A DNA stretch of 64,000 nt from Molanna angustata (GCA_963576475.1 OY754982.1:19835217-19899216), one strand, 5' to 3'. Counted from the first letter of the stretch, positions 28,794 through 41,412 are shown. Notes: generated from the sequence alone by a model not told the origin. Program-made: numbers and translations.

Positions 28794-30755
28794 ATGGAGA
28801 GTTTAATTGTGGGTAATATTGCGACCCAAATGGAATTTCTTGAACAATTGAGCAAAGCTGAGCGTAACCTTAAAAAGGCAAATTATGAAACCCGAGCAAA
28901 ATCTAGTTATTTATTAGCCAGATTGGAGACATTAGATACATTAGAAAAAGCATTTAACCAAAATCATTTAGAAATTGTCTCAAAGGTTACCAAAGAGCAT
29001 AAGGAAGTGTTACCATATTTTATTGATGATGTGCAAGATATTTTTCAAGAGAATGTTATCACATACAAAACCCTTCTAAAGGATTACCTCGCACAGACCA
29101 CTAGGCCAAGCACTTCTAAGACGATGGAGACGGCAGGGCTCACCACAAGTGAGAGCCACTCCGAGGCTCTCTTGCCGCGGATTCAACTTCCCGTTTTTAC
29201 AGGAAAATATACTGAGTGGCAGTCATTTTATGATATGTTTGTTTCACTTATTCATGAGAACAGCAGACTGTCACCAGTACAAAAGTTACATTTTTTAAAA
29301 ACACATTTATCAGGAGAACCTGAAATGCTCCTGCGGAACTATTCAACTACTTCCACCAACTACATGGAAGCCTGGGAACAATTGATAAAAAGATACAACA
29401 ACAAGAGATTCAACTGTAATGCAATTCTTAAAATTTTAGTTGCACAAAAAAATTTACAAAACGAGTCTGCTTACTCAATAAAACAGCTTTTGGATACAAC
29501 TTCGTCTTGTTTAAAAGCATTGGATAATTTAAACATTAAAACAAAAGAGTGGGACGCAATCATAATTTTCTTGGTGGTTTCTAAATTAGACACTGAGTCA
29601 CACAGGCAATGGGAAAATTATATTAGTACAATAGAAGAGGACCTACCTAAAGAATTCTTAGAGACAAGATTTAGAAGCCTGGAGATGGTAGATACGAGTA
29701 AACAATTTGCAAGTGGTAGAACAAATACACAAAATAAAAATTCAAACCAAGTTACCAAGACAAAAACATTTCATACTGCTATGAATGTGAAGCCAAGTTC
29801 GCCTGAACAACTCTGTGCAATGTGCAACGGGTCACATTACATATATTACTGTGATCAATTTAAGAAACAGCGAGTACTTGAGAGACAAAATATTGCACAA
29901 ACCAAAAAACTTTGTTACAACTATCTTGCGCCCACGCATCCAGTATTTAAGTGTCATCAAAATACTTCTTGTCGTAAATGTGGTAAAAAACACCACACCT
30001 TGCTTCATTTTGAGAACGAGGATAGAAAAGCATATAACAATTTAAAACAAAATGAGACGTCTATTGGAGAACCTCAACAACCTATAAGTGAAAAAACTAT
30101 CCAAACGAACGAAGCAAATATAGTGACAAATTTTTCGAGAGGAGATGTGAAACCTTATAATGTACTTTTAGCGACTGCTGTTGTAAAAACATGTAGTAAA
30201 AATGGTTCATCTTTTGTAATTAGAGCATTACTTGATCAAGGCTCACAAGCCTCTTTTGTTTCAGAAGATACTGTGCAATTATTAGGTCTAAAACGAGTAA
30301 ATGTAAATGGTAGGGTGTCAAGTCTGGGAGATGGTCAGATAGTGATCAAACACGTAGTTAGTCTGGAAGTCCAGTCGCGTTTCGAACCTGACCAAATTAT
30401 ACGAGTTCATGCATATGTGTTAAAATCACTTACTTCAATCTTGCCCTCACGCGAAATACATAATATGCCTGATTGGCTGGAGCTGAATACCTTACCTCTT
30501 GCAGATCCAGGATTCACCTCACCAGGTAAGGTAGATTTGTTACTAGGAGCCGATGTTTATGGAGAAATATTGTTAGATGGCATTAAAAAGTGTAAGTATA
30601 GTAATCTAATAGCGCAAATACCTTATTTGGATGGATTTTGTCTGGAAAGATATCACAAGAGCCAAGTACGGAAAACAATAAAACTCTTCACGTACAAGTT
30701 AAGTAAGACGAGTTACTTAAAAAGTTCTGGGAGATGGAAAACGAGCCTAATTTAA
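28794..30755 (+). pseudogene. BEL gag and protease
   Basis: 653 codons from ATG at 28,794. Residues about 125-300 match the BEL gag domain (DUF1759 style: LPRIQLPVFTGKYTEWQSF, LHFLKTHLSGEPEML). Cys/His motifs near 340-410 (CAMCNGSHYIYYC, CRKCGKKHH) are nucleic-acid-binding knuckles. Near 475 an aspartic protease of the BEL type (ALLDQGSQASFVS) is followed by LLGADVYG. Gag packages the RNA and the protease matures the polyprotein. The reading frame changes at about 30,665-30,735 before pol, and a TAA (30,704-30,706) lies in the pol frame there; this break is decay or an ancestral frameshift. Confidence 0.85.
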
Positions 30756-32230
30756 TCAAGAAACACCTAACTAAAGACGAGCAATATTGTGAACAACTTT
30801 ACGAGGATACAACTATACGGCGCAAGGACGGCAGATTTATAGTAAAGTTACCACTTAAAACCGCTGATTCACAATGCCAGTATGGTAAATCATGTGACAT
30901 AGCTACAAGGAAACTACTTGCGTCAGAGAGAAGACTCAGTAAAAACCCAACACTTTTCACTGAGTATAACAAAGTTTTGGAGGAATATCTCACTTTGAAT
31001 CACATGAGACTAGTTGACAGAAACGAGATTATCAACACTAAAGCAGTATACTTGCCTCATTACGCTGTCGTACGCGAGGATAAAGATACAACAAAAGTTC
31101 GGGTAGTATTTAATGCCTCGAGTAAGGGAATAAATAATGTATCACTAAAAGATGATCTTCATGTTGGGCCCAAACTTCAGCAGGACCTACATCATATCTT
31201 GATGAGATGGCGTAAGCATCCCATCTGCATTGTTGCAGACCTAGTAAAGATGTACAGACAAGTATATGTGAACGATAATGATGCCGATTTTCAGAGAATT
31301 TAATGGAGACAGAGACCGGAAATGCCGATTCAACATTATAAATTGTTGACGTTGACATTTGGCACTGCTTGTGCACCATACCTTGCTGTGAAAACATTGC
31401 AAACATTAGCAGAACTAGAGAACGATCGATTTCCATTAGCAGCGCAAATAGCAAAACGTGATTATTACGTTGATGACCTAATGACAGGTTGTGAAACTGA
31501 GGAAGAAGCTCTACACATTTACGAGTCAACGAATAAACTTATGAACAGTGGTGGATTTCAGTTACAAAAGTGGAGCAGTTACAATCAAGAGTTTTTAAAA
31601 CACATAAAAGAAGAGAAGTTGAGCACCAAGCAAATAATGACAATAAAAAGCGACAATATGATGAAGGTGTTAGGCATTTGTTGGAATAGAATAACAGATA
31701 ATTTTGAATACAAAGTTAATCTAGAGAAACCTGAGAAACCTATTACTAAACGAAAGGTTCTCTCAGACATTGCCAGGCTGTATGACCCTATCGGTTGGAT
31801 TGCACCGTTGGTGATTACTGCTAAAGTATTCATACAAAAGTTGTGGAAGGCGAATCTTGATTGGGACAAAGAAATACCATGGGAGTTAATGAACGAGTGG
31901 GTACAATTTAGACATGAGTTAAAAAACCTTACTAACATTTTAATTCCACGGTGGCTTGGCTCAACCAAGACCTCCAAACTAGAACTGCATGTGTTTTCAG
32001 ACGCGTCAAGTAAAGCTTACGCAGCTGCAGTTTACCAGAGAGTAGTGAATGAGAAAGACCAAGTATACGTGAAGCTTGTAACGGCTAAAACTAAAGTCGC
32101 GCCAATTGAGAAAGAGGTATCGATCCCCAGATTAGAACTTTGTGGGGCAGTACTAGCTACTAAACTAATTCATGAGGTTTCACAAGTAATGGACATACCA
32201 AAAGAATGTTTGTATGCTTGGACCGACTAG
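30734..32230 (+). pseudogene. BEL reverse transcriptase and RNase H (with in-frame stops)
   Basis: The frame contains CEQLYEDTTIRRKDGRF, VRVVFNASSKG and CIVADLVKMYRQVYV, is broken by TAA at 31,301-31,303, and resumes in the same frame with LTFGTACAPYLAVK and the catalytic YVDDLMTG near 31,470. RNase H follows (LHVFSDASSKAYAAAVY near 31,985, IPRLELCGAVLATKL near 32,130) and ends at TAG 32,228-32,230, where the same frame continues. The enzyme would copy element RNA into DNA. The stops make this copy inactive. Confidence 0.85.
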
Positions 32231-34015
32231 ACTGTAGCCTGGTTAAAAGGACCTGTAAATAGATGGGTTACATACGTGAGCAATCGAGTATCACACATTC
32301 ATACGATTTTGGATGTAGAACAATGGGGACATGTGTCAACTCACATGAATCCCGCCGATTGTGCAACACGGGGTCTTAAACCAAACGAGTTGAAAAGTAA
32401 CGAATTGTGGTGGAATGGTCCTAGTTGGCTTTCAGAGAAAATCATTAATGTGGAAAGCATTGATATAGATGATACACAGGAAGAAGAAAGAATTAAATCA
32501 TTTGCAACAATGAAAAATGAGAGTAATTTTGTGTGGATGAATTTTTCAGATTTAAATAGAATGTTAAGAGTGATGTCAAGATGTAGGAGGTTACTGAACC
32601 TAAAATTACCAAAAACTGAGAGAATCACATTTGCAGAGTTCGTTTCAACGGAGGAGATGAATGAAACCTTACAAATGTGTATTAAACAAGTTCAAGACGT
32701 GGAGTTTAATGAAGACATCAATTCATTGAGAGAAAAAGGTCATGTTACAAAACGGAGCGCATTACACACTCTTTGTCCGTTTTTTGACAAAAGTCACATT
32801 TTAAGAGTTGGTGGACGTATAAGTCTCGCTAATGTGGACTACGATCAAAAGCATCCCATAATCTTACCTAATATGAACCATCTTAGTCGGTTAATAATTG
32901 CAGATGCTCATATAAGAACTCTACACGGTGGACCACAAGTCATGATGACGTTTTTGAGATCCAAATTTTGGATATTGAGAGCACGTGACATGGTTAAAGC
33001 ACATTACAGGAATTGTACAACGTGTATACGATATTCGAAAGCACCAACTAACCAACTAATGGGTCAGTTACCAGAGGCTAGAGTAAAACCAAGCAGACCC
33101 TTCAAGATCTCAGGAGTGGACTACGCGGGTCCCATTAATATTAGATTTTCACCAGGACGAGGAGCCAAATACTATAAAGGATACATTTGTTTATTTGTGT
33201 GCATGGCAACACGTGCCATCCACCTCGAAGCTGTAACTGATTTAACTGCTAAAGGTTTTGTTGCTGCATTTAGAAGATTCACATCACGAAGAGGTCACTG
33301 CCATGAACTCTTTAGTGACAACGGAACTAACTTTATCGGAGCAGATGTTATGTTACGTAACATGTTTAACAATGCCAAATCCGAGCTACCTAAAGAAATT
33401 GCTAAAATGCTTAGTACAGATGCAACAAAGTGGCATTTTATACCTCCAAGAGCTCCAAATTTTGGCGGGCTGTGGGCAGCGGGTGTACGGTGTGCCAAAG
33501 CCCATTTAAAATGAGTCATAGGGGATACCACTTTAACCTTCGAAGAGATTTCTACTTTGTTAGCGCAAGTCGAGGCATGCATAAATTCGCGACCATTATC
33601 AGTTCTTAGTGATAACCCAGACGATCCTCTCCCCTTGACACCTGGTCATTTTTTGATAGGAGAACCGTTAGTAAATATAAGTGATGTAGACTATTCAGAT
33701 CAAAATGTAATAGGATTAGATAGGTGGAAATTGTTACAAAAAATGTTAAACTCTTTTTGGAAACGATGGTCAAAAGAATTTTTAAGCAATTTAAACCAAA
33801 GAAATAAGTGGTATACTAAACAACATGAAGTTGATATTGGCGATATAGTTATAGTGAGAGAAGACAACATTCCACCAGCCAAGTGGCTTTTAGGCAAAGT
33901 AATCGAGAAGCATGCTGGACCAGATAAGGTAACGAGAGTCGTAACAGTTAAACATAAGGGAGGTTTTTTCAAACGCCCTGTTAGCAAACTTTGTCATTTG
34001 ACCAAGTCAAAGTAA
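32231..34015 (+). pseudogene. BEL integrase and C-terminal domain (with in-frame stop)
   Basis: After the end of RNase H come an HHCC zinc-binding region (HIRTLHGGPQVM, CTTCIRY, about 32,910-33,040), the integrase core (VDYAGPINIRF, then ELFSDNGTNF near 33,300), a TGA at 33,512-33,514, and in the same frame the glutamate segment (AQVEACINSRPL) and PLTPGHFLIGEPL. The C-terminal domain (DUF5641 style; DIGDIVIVREDNIPPAKW) ends at 34,015. D, D and E positions are all identifiable. Integrase would insert the cDNA. Inactive because of the stop. Confidence 0.85.
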
Positions 34016-34100
34016 TTTAAAATATATTTTCACGGTGGGCGGCATGATTTTCTTTATTTTGTTAATATTTGCTTAAGATTAGAGTTTAAAGGACAAGTCC

Positions 34101-34113
34101 TTGGTGGGCGGAA
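34101..34113 (+). other. BEL polypurine tract
   Basis: 'ttggtgggcggaa' lies immediately before the 3' LTR, the expected plus-strand priming site; a similar 'cggtgggcgg' also occurs near 34,032. Confidence 0.65.
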
Positions 34114-34335
34114 TGTGTAAAAACACCAGTGGTAGGCACCACCTTTGTGCATTGAACTACATAATAATAAATATTGTGTTCCATATTCGAATTTGAGTAA
34201 TACTTTTGTTTGTTTTAATTTTTATATCAACTTGTCGAAATTGTGAAAAATAATGTGTGTGTGTGAGAAAATAAAACGAGAAAATAAAAAAAGAGTAATT
34301 TTACCAAAAACGAGATCTTTTAACATTTATTAACA
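34114..34335 (+). repeat. BEL 3' LTR
   Basis: It matches the 5' LTR over its length except about four substitutions and the missing second arm of the 5' LTR palindrome. It provides polyadenylation-type AATAAA words. Confidence 0.9.
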
Positions 34336-36116
34336 AAAATATAAAAACAAATATAGCACAATTATTATTTAAAGCATATACAAATCCTTACACCCAATAT
34401 AATTGTTTGTCGTAATATATACTAGGTATAGATATAAAAAATACGATGTAATAAGTAATAATGAAATTAAATTAATTTTGCTCAAAACAGTACAACAAAA
34501 TAAGAATGGAAGGAAAAGAAAGAGTGAAATAAAACTGTAATGAAATAAGGGAGATTTGTCATGATATATAAAAACGAGTGGGTTATGGCTAACGCTATAC
34601 TCTTTACTACCAAGTTGCTCCACAAAGCATTTTAATTGTGTATGGAAAATTTTCAGCATTTTCATGAAATGCGTATGTTAAATTATTTTTGATTTAGAAA
34701 TTTTATTTTGAAAAAAAAATGATAATTCTTTAATGCCTTTTTATGAAAGTGATGTGCTTTTTAGCAATTTGAAAATAAAAATATCAAATTCTAAGTTTTT
34801 TTTATTTGTCTATAATTGGCTTATTTAAATGTAATCTCTACTGTAATATGTATAATACAATGCTGTTGACAATAAATAAAATAAAATAAGGTTCTGAGCT
34901 TAGGGTCACTTGAAATATTTGTCAGTTTAAAACATTAAGAAGAACTAACCAGATATCCTTCAAATTCTAATGGAGTCTAAACGAGTATTGGATACACAAA
35001 TCTGAAAATTTTGAAAATAATCGAATGGGTACTTTAGTCTATAATCGATAAAGTAAAATAAACACGCCGTACATAGCAAATAGTACACACCATATACATA
35101 CCTACACACAGATTGTGATGAAACTTTCTGGATATAATCTCAGAATGATACTAGTTGATAATCTGTAATAAAAAAAATCCTTGAGGAAAAATTGAGGAAA
35201 TCATAATAATAACTCCCCAATATATCCCCCTGGGGTAGTGAGGAGTAAAATTAAAAAGAAAATGTAGTTTTTGAGTGATTTTACTAAGGTAAGACTACAT
35301 AGAATTTGTAATGTCACTCATATAAATGTCGTTATTAAATTATTTTTATTTTGTATCAAATTCATTTGAGGCTTCACGTTTTAGGAGTTGGTTTAAAGAT
35401 AATGCCTGATGGTAATAAACTCGCCTTTTCCACATACTTACACATGAAATAAATAAATAAATAAAGGGAAAAAATTATTGAAAATGAGACTACCTTCTAG
35501 GCGATTCTAAAGGTCACCACCGTCCGACACGGTATAAAGATCTACATGAGTATGTAGGTATAGGTATAAGAACCTCTTACACGTCACAGGCTAACAGTTT
35601 ATGTACCGATTAACCGAAGACTCTTGATGAGGCATAGCGGACGATGCAACAGTATTAATTCAGCACTGGTCCCGAAACAAGCTTTGAGAAGTGGAAAAAA
35701 TATATTTCATTTTTTTTATTCGTTCTAAAAGTATTGTTTTTTTTGTATTTAAATAAGTGTGTGTTGTGAAGTGAAATTAATTTTGTGTTTTATTTCATAA
35801 TTTAGGTGAGCTTTAAATATTTTTCATTTAAACATTTGTTTTTTTTTTAATTTATATCACATCTTTTTTATTTATATCACATCTTTTTTTATTCTATATG
35901 TTTATTATTTATTTTTTCTCAACTGTGAATTCATGATGAAATTCTATTTTAAATAATATATATTTTAATTAAGAAATACAATTTATCACCTATATGTTTT
36001 TTGATGTTTGTTCCTTATTTATTTGAGTACAGTACATTTATTGTATTTTATCTACTTTGTCAGGATATTCACGATTATTATGATTTATGTGTGTCATAAA
36101 TCGCTGGCCAAATCAT
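34336..36116. other. Non-coding stretch with LINE tails
   Basis: No gene. (AAAT)n-like tails at about 34,872-34,890 and 35,449-35,465 preceded by 'atgcctgatggtaataaac' suggest old LINE 3' ends. 'tatataaaaacgagtggg' near 34,565 resembles the repeat units of the Helitron at 24.1 kb. Confidence 0.4.
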
Positions 36117-36117
36117 T

Positions 36118-36340
36118 GTCGGCCTTAGTGGCTCAGTTGGTTAGATATCGGACTGCTGAGCCAAGGGTCCCGGGTTCGATTCCAGGTTCGAATTGTGTTT
36201 TCAGTCTGGATCTGTGAGACGATTAATATCGTAAGTCTCCATAATGTGGCAACTTGTTATTGGGTGCGTGTTAAATTAATATTTGACATAGTACCTGTTT
36301 GTTGCCCGAGAAGCAATAGTAAATTAAATAAATAAACGAA
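36118..36340 (+). mobile_element. SINE1 (tRNA-derived), full length
   Basis: The tRNA-like head has an A box (tggctcagttgg) and a B box (gggttcgattcc) with normal spacing. The body continues 'ctggatctgtgagacgatta' and 'gtggcaacttgttattggg' to 'gttgcccgagaag', and ends in an (AAAT)n tail. This is the best-preserved copy and serves as the reference for the family. Confidence 0.9.
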
Positions 36341-37519
36341 TATAATATGAATGTTCCTTAAATAAAATTAGTATGAAGATTTTTTGTGGCAATGCATTTA
36401 TTGTAATTAAATGAAAAAAGTATGTAGATAAAAAATGTGGGAAATCAATTTGTATTTTTCGTTAGTTGAAAACCTTCGGTACTTACACGTAATATTATAA
36501 TCGAAAATTTTGAGGAGAAACAATAATCGATTTGGGATAAATGTCAACGAACGGTTAAGCAAGAAACCTATCCTAGTTTAAATTTTGATGTTTGATGACA
36601 TATTAAATTGATATTATATTATAAGACTGTTATATTGATTTAATTGAAATAATTTTATAAAGCCACCAAAATTTCATATGAAATCGCTTGATTTATTTTT
36701 ATTTTCATATATGAACATACCTTTATTAGGCACTTGTATTTGTCAATATGAAGAATTGTCTCATCTTATTGTTTTATATACCTACTGCATGGGAACCAAA
36801 ATCGATATACATTTTTCATTAAGAAGGACATAATATGATCTGAGAAGGTATGGACGTTATAAATAATGAATTGCTCTAAGTCAATGAGATGGATGAAAAC
36901 AGGATTTTTGCAAAGTATCTGGCATACCCATGTGAATATTCGGATGCATAAATATGTCACTCAATTTACTTTACATAATTCAAATAGAAAATGTTTTTCG
37001 ATACAAAATAATATCTAATTATTTATGTTTGCTGGGTAGTCACTATGTATTATCTGTTAATTGTATACATGTAATAGATGTTTATCTATATTATATAATG
37101 ATCGAATCATTTTCGCACTTAAATAAGTAGTATGAAAATAAAAAATTGGTATGCATATGTAATATTTGTAGGTACGGTCCGGTAAATAAACTAAAATTAG
37201 TTGTATAAAATTATACTTCATAGAAAATGTATTTTATTCTCATTTTATTTTAAAAATAAAATCGATTACGTAAAAAGAGTAGTTATAATGATAATTACAT
37301 ACGTTGTGCATAATATATTCTTACAACGCACTACGCATATAATAAAAAAAAAATAATAAGTTAGCTGTGATCAAAGTTTCATAACAAGAGTTCTAGTACG
37401 AGCTTTGTGAAATGTTCCGGAAATGTGGTTTCTAAAATCTCCCCACGTGATTTTGAGAAGTTGATCTTTAAAGTATCAGATCAGACTAAGACACTGCCTT
37501 ATTAGTAGACACCTCTAAT
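36341..37519. other. AT-rich non-coding stretch
   Basis: No supported coding sequence or repeat. Confidence 0.45.
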
Positions 37520-37740
37520 ACAAGATACATGTAAGGGTTAGCTTTTCGTGTGCTTGTGGAGAGGAATTCGAGACCTTGGACCATGTGTTTTATGAATGCC
37601 CAATCCACACCGAACATGATATGTACTTCACACTTAATACTCTAATACCAATCAATATGTCCCATCTTCTGTCATTAAATTCCCTGTATATTTATTTACA
37701 CATACCAAAATTTCTTCGCCTTAATGTATTCAATCTATAA
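37520..37740 (+). pseudogene. LINE C-terminal fragment with C-x-C/H-x4-C knuckle
   Basis: The plus frame reads SCACGEEFETLDHVFYECP near 37,545-37,600 and then a Leu-rich tail to a TAA at 37,738-37,740. The C-x-C...H-x4-C motif is the hallmark of the C-terminus of I/R1/Jockey-type LINE ORF2 proteins. The same motif is at 54.4-54.9 kb on the other strand. No ATG is present, and the upstream part is missing. Confidence 0.7.
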
Positions 37741-37925
37741 TAGATGGGTCGATGGCAGAGCGGTAAGCGTGCTGAGCTAGTAATCCAGTGGTCGCGAGTT
37801 CGAATCCTGCCTCGACCGATTTCGTTCACCTATAGCACAAACATTTATGCTTATTTTAGGGAACGTAGGAAGATGTATATGTACTTGTTTAACAAGGACA
37901 CATTCCTTTAAAAAAATAAATGCAA
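37741..37925 (+). mobile_element. SINE2 (tRNA-derived), full length
   Basis: The tRNA-like head 'gatggcagagcggtaagcgt' (A box) and 'cgcgagttcgaatcctgcc' (B box) is followed by 'tttcgttcacctatagcac', 'catttatgcttattttagg' and a 'ggacacattccttt' end. It is joined directly to the LINE fragment before it. It is the reference copy for partial copies at 16.2, 41.1, 43.0 and 43.2 kb. Confidence 0.85.
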
Positions 37926-38039
37926 TAAACTCAATTCTCAAAATTATTTGAAAATATTTAAATACTGGGAGAAATCATCCTTATTATTGGGTGGAATGCC
38001 ACGTGAAAAGAAGAAGAAAAAAAAGGTCATATTTCTGAT

Positions 38040-38270
38040 GTGACATAATCTTTGTTAGTTGGGTAATCGAAGTATAACAAGCAAAATAATATCTCACATG
38101 GTTCAGCAATGAAGTTCACCACCAATTATGAATGTAGCGCCTTTTTAGGTGAGAAGAGACTGGTGTGTGGGAATACACGCACGTGTCGTGCATCCTTTTC
38201 TAAGTTTATATACACCCGCATACCTGTCGGTGGTTAGACGATATTGTGGGATATGCCGTGATGGTTGGTG
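38040..38270 (+). repeat. Dispersed repeat D, copy 3
   Basis: Ordered words 'gggtaatcgaagtataacaa', 'aatgaagttcaccaccaat', 'tagcgcctttttaggtgag' and 'gggatatgccgtgatgg' match copy 1 at 12,345-12,567 with moderate divergence. Confidence 0.65.
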
Positions 38271-39269
38271 AACACGAGTTTTCAACTCTATCGAAAGAGT
38301 ATTGACGTAAATTTTTCTAATATTGTTCTTATTGTGTCATTGTAAGAAAAATGAATGAAAATGAATCAATATAATAATTATTAAATAAAAAGAAATCCTA
38401 TGACTCACGAAAAAATGTGATATTCTATTATTTATCCCATTTTTTACAAATAATAGATATCACGATTCCAAAAATTTTATTCATTTAAATTTTTCAATTT
38501 AATTAAATGATTTTCCTTTACATTCCATTTAAAAAAATGTTTTTGTTATTGGATAAATAATTGAAATAATGAATAATAATATTATTAAGATCATGTGATA
38601 TTTTTATAGAACCAATTATTATGTATAATCTACTGAAAGACAATTAACATAAATATGCAATATAATTGTATTACAACATTCAAATTACGACTTTTTAATA
38701 ATATTAAGTCGACATCTGTAACCAGTTCAATGAATGTAATTAATTAAAATGTAACATTCTGTAACCTTGGCCGTAACATTTGTCCGATAGTCGAGTGCGT
38801 TCACAGAACTCACGTAATAACCGCTAACAACTGTTACGTTTATAATTTATTCAAGAGATAAAAAATACGACTAGCTTCCCGCGTCTAGTTAACACTAGTG
38901 ACGTGTAAAGCTAGTAATCGTAGCTGTCATGGTCTTACTTATTACTTCATTTGACTAAAAGTATATTTTTAAACCAGTCTTAAAGCATTCTTAAAAAAAG
39001 GTGCGACTTTTATTCTATGAAGTCCACCATCTATTGGCAGAATATAATACTATTAAAGACACGGGCATCTGCAAAACTAACAACTTTTATTATTGATTTC
39101 TCTTATTCATTTAGAGATGTTTAAATTTTAGGTAGCTATGTAAAATAACATATTTCCCAATTTTTTAACAAATCCACAATGTTTTCAATTCTTCAATATA
39201 GCTTCCAACGCTAGCATATTTCAAACCAAATATCAAATTAAATGAAATTATAAACACTTGAATTAATTA
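38271..39269. other. Non-coding stretch with a GC-richer island
   Basis: Mostly AT-rich. Positions 38,760-38,960 are less AT-rich ('tccgatagtcgagtgcgttc', 'agcttcccgcgtctagtta') and could be a relic repeat or conserved non-coding element. No motif decides. Confidence 0.35.
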
Positions 39270-39740
39270 ATTTATTTATTTATTTTACATTTACGGCTTG
39301 GAAGCCTATTAAAAAAAACAAGTATACAAAGATTAAAACATGAATTTTAAAATAAAGGAAATTTAAACAAAAATTATAATTTCAATTATTATAAAACACT
39401 ATACATAATTAAAACAAAATACATAATAATATCACATAATAATATCAATTATAAAACACTTTACATAATTAAAAACAAAATACAGTAAATACAAAAACCC
39501 AAACACAACGATTACTATATAAAACCAACAATAATGAGATCATTAATTACAGGTCATGAATTAAAAAGTTTAAAATTTTTGATTTGAAAATAAAGAAATC
39601 GTCGGCAAATATTTCAGAGAAATATTTAAGATTCATAAAAAAAAATTATTTAGCAAAATATTTTGGATAAAATTTGTGAAAAAGCGCAATCGTTGTATAT
39701 TTAAAGGATTCACATATTTCCATATTTTTTTTCTTGATTT
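39270..39740 (-). repeat. Probable LINE 3' end (minus)
   Basis: The plus strand starts 'tttatttatttattttacat', the inverse of an (AAAT)n tail, followed by 'tacggcttggaagcc'. The rest is A-rich and too decayed for protein recognition. The call rests on the tail only. Confidence 0.35.
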
Positions 39741-39929
39741 TTTTTATTACGTGTCTTAATTAAAGCTTTATATTTTAATGAAAATGCGACACGTATTATT
39801 CTAAAAATATAATATTATTCTATATCCTTCCATAACCTCTTTCTTTACCTCATTGCTATGATCAGTGTATTTTTATTTTTCTCTTTTTTTTCTCTTTGTA
39901 TTTTTTCTACTTCTCTTACTTATATCACT

Positions 39930-40230
39930 ATCTAAATGTAGCCATGATCCAATTTGTCTGGTTCCCCTTTCTAAGGATTACGAAGGTCAGATGGCAGTCG
40001 CTTCAATGTAATAACCAGACTCGCCAATTCCAGGATCATGGTCATAGCGTACCCCGATAGAACCGAGATAAAAGCGCTAAGGGGAAAGAAAGTATTTTTT
40101 CTATTTCTCAATTTTATTTTTTATCAATTTATTTCTCACTAAAAAAATAAAAAATAAAATAAAATATTAAAATTTAGAGACTTGGTTGGAAGAAATTGCT
40201 TTATGGCAATAAACCTGCCTTTGTACATCT
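39930..40230 (+). repeat. LINE 3'-end relics
   Basis: 'ggtcagatggcagtcgcttc' and 'aattccaggatcatgg' (39,980-40,050) resemble RTE-type 3' ends common in Lepidoptera. 'ttggaagaaattgctttatg' at about 40,186 followed by 'gcaataaacctgcctttgta' resembles a Jockey-type 3' end. No coding part remains. Confidence 0.45.
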
Positions 40231-41089
40231 GTACATAAATTATAGAAATATATAATATTGTCATACAATGTTAATTTGTAAATTTAAATATAGACATAAT
40301 TTCTTCGAGTCTCTCAATATCCAGCATTTCTAGTGTAAATTGTGACTATCCCAAATAAAACCAGTCTTATTTTTTAAATTATTTTTATAAAAGATTATTT
40401 TTCACTTCACTACTCGACAAACAGTGTACAGTTAGTTATTCGAGAATAGCTCTGAGCTGGTATATGGGTTAATAGGGAAAATGCGTCATTATTAGGCATG
40501 TGAACAGGTACCTTCTCAATATTATTACTTCGTTGCCAGTGACAAAAAAGAACCGGTTATTTTGTCATTTTTTTATTAAGGCAAATCAAAAGAATACGGG
40601 TTTTTTTGTAGCAGTGAAAACGGGGCAGTGTGATTTTTGACATTATTTACCTAGTTCTAGTGACAATGGCCGAGTTTAAATGTATATATGATAAATTAAT
40701 TGTCGAGGATATATCCATCAATTTATTTTTGGGCGATTTTTTTTTTATTTTTGAATAAACAGAAACAATTTGAAAATATGTTCACAACGGATATAGAGAA
40801 TGTAGGACGTTTTTAAAAGTTCATCATTATATCTCTCTTACTGGTGATTATCATTTTATTCATATGTCGAAAAACGAAAATATAAAAATGATAGATTTAC
40901 GTTCATAAAAAAAATATATATATCGATTGGAATAAACAATATGTACTCGTATAGTACCTAGCTCTATTTATTCTGTAGAGAACTGGCATTGTCAAGTGAG
41001 ATAAAATAACTTAGTATCCATCAGTATACTTGTACATACATAACTTTAATTATAGTTTTTTTAAGTTGATAAATGGTTGTACTGTATTA
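40231..41089. other. AT-rich non-coding stretch
   Basis: No feature found. Confidence 0.4.
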
Positions 41090-41182
41090 AGTGAACGAAA
41101 TCGGTCGAAGCAGGATTCGGACTCGCGACCACTGGATTACTAACCCAATACTCTAACCGCTCAGCCATCGAACCATCTGTTT
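41090..41182 (-). mobile_element. SINE2 head, inverted
   Basis: Inverse of the SINE2 head: 'gaagcaggattcggactcgc', 'gaccactggattact' and 'ctaaccgctcagccatcga' match 37,741-37,830 on the other strand. Confidence 0.7.
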
Positions 41183-41214
41183 ACATTTATATAAAATATC
41201 ATTATTTTTTTTTT

Positions 41215-41412
41215 TTATTAATTCTCGGGCAACTAACAGGTTCTATGATAAATATAATTTAAACACGCACCCAATAACAAGTTGCCACATTCTGGAGACT
41301 ATCACAGATCCAGACTGAAAACACAATTAAAAACTGTGTCTCCACCAGGAATCGAAACTGGGACCTTCGGATCAGCAGCCAGATACCTAAATAACTGAGC
41401 CACGAAGGCATG
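41215..41412 (-). mobile_element. SINE1, inverted, near full length
   Basis: It starts 'ctcgggcaactaacagg' and ends 'aactgagccacgaaggca', the inverse of 36,118-36,320, with a short deletion around the 'gagactatcacagatcc' region. Confidence 0.8.

Larger units (their letters stand above)
26071..34335 (+). mobile_element. BEL/Pao LTR retrotransposon, degraded, with nested Merlin-like insertion
   Basis: Two LTRs of 233 and 222 bp (TGTG...AACA) enclose a primer-binding site, a gag-pol region and a purine-rich tract. Domain order gag - protease - reverse transcriptase - RNase H - integrase without an envelope frame is that of BEL/Pao. Coding is broken by one frame change and three clear in-frame stops. 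The 2.5-kb leader is long only because of a 2.1-kb DNA transposon (26,613-28,720); without it the leader is about 370 bp. The flanks (ttaac left, aaaat right) show no target duplication, which suggests an end was rearranged after insertion. The LTRs differ by about four substitutions plus one insertion. Confidence 0.9.

Noticed and set aside
30665..30735. Programmed frameshift between BEL gag-protease and pol
   Set aside because: The region also has a stop in the pol frame and the element carries three further in-frame stops, so simple decay explains it. A programmed site would need conservation in other copies.
32276..33514. Independent host gene with integrase core
   Set aside because: It shares one frame with the flanking reverse transcriptase and C-terminal segments of the BEL element and lies between its LTRs.
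34336..34680. Second Helitron copy flanking the BEL element
   Set aside because: Only 'tatataaaaacgagtggg'-like words match the 24-kb repeat units. No TC or CTAG ends were found.
36118..36190. A functional tRNA gene
   Set aside because: A and B boxes are present, but the head is followed by a conserved non-tRNA body and an A-rich tail and is repeated several times. It is a SINE.
38760..38960. Non-coding RNA gene or promoter in a GC-richer patch
   Set aside because: No promoter motif, hairpin or repeat family could be shown. Base composition alone is not enough.
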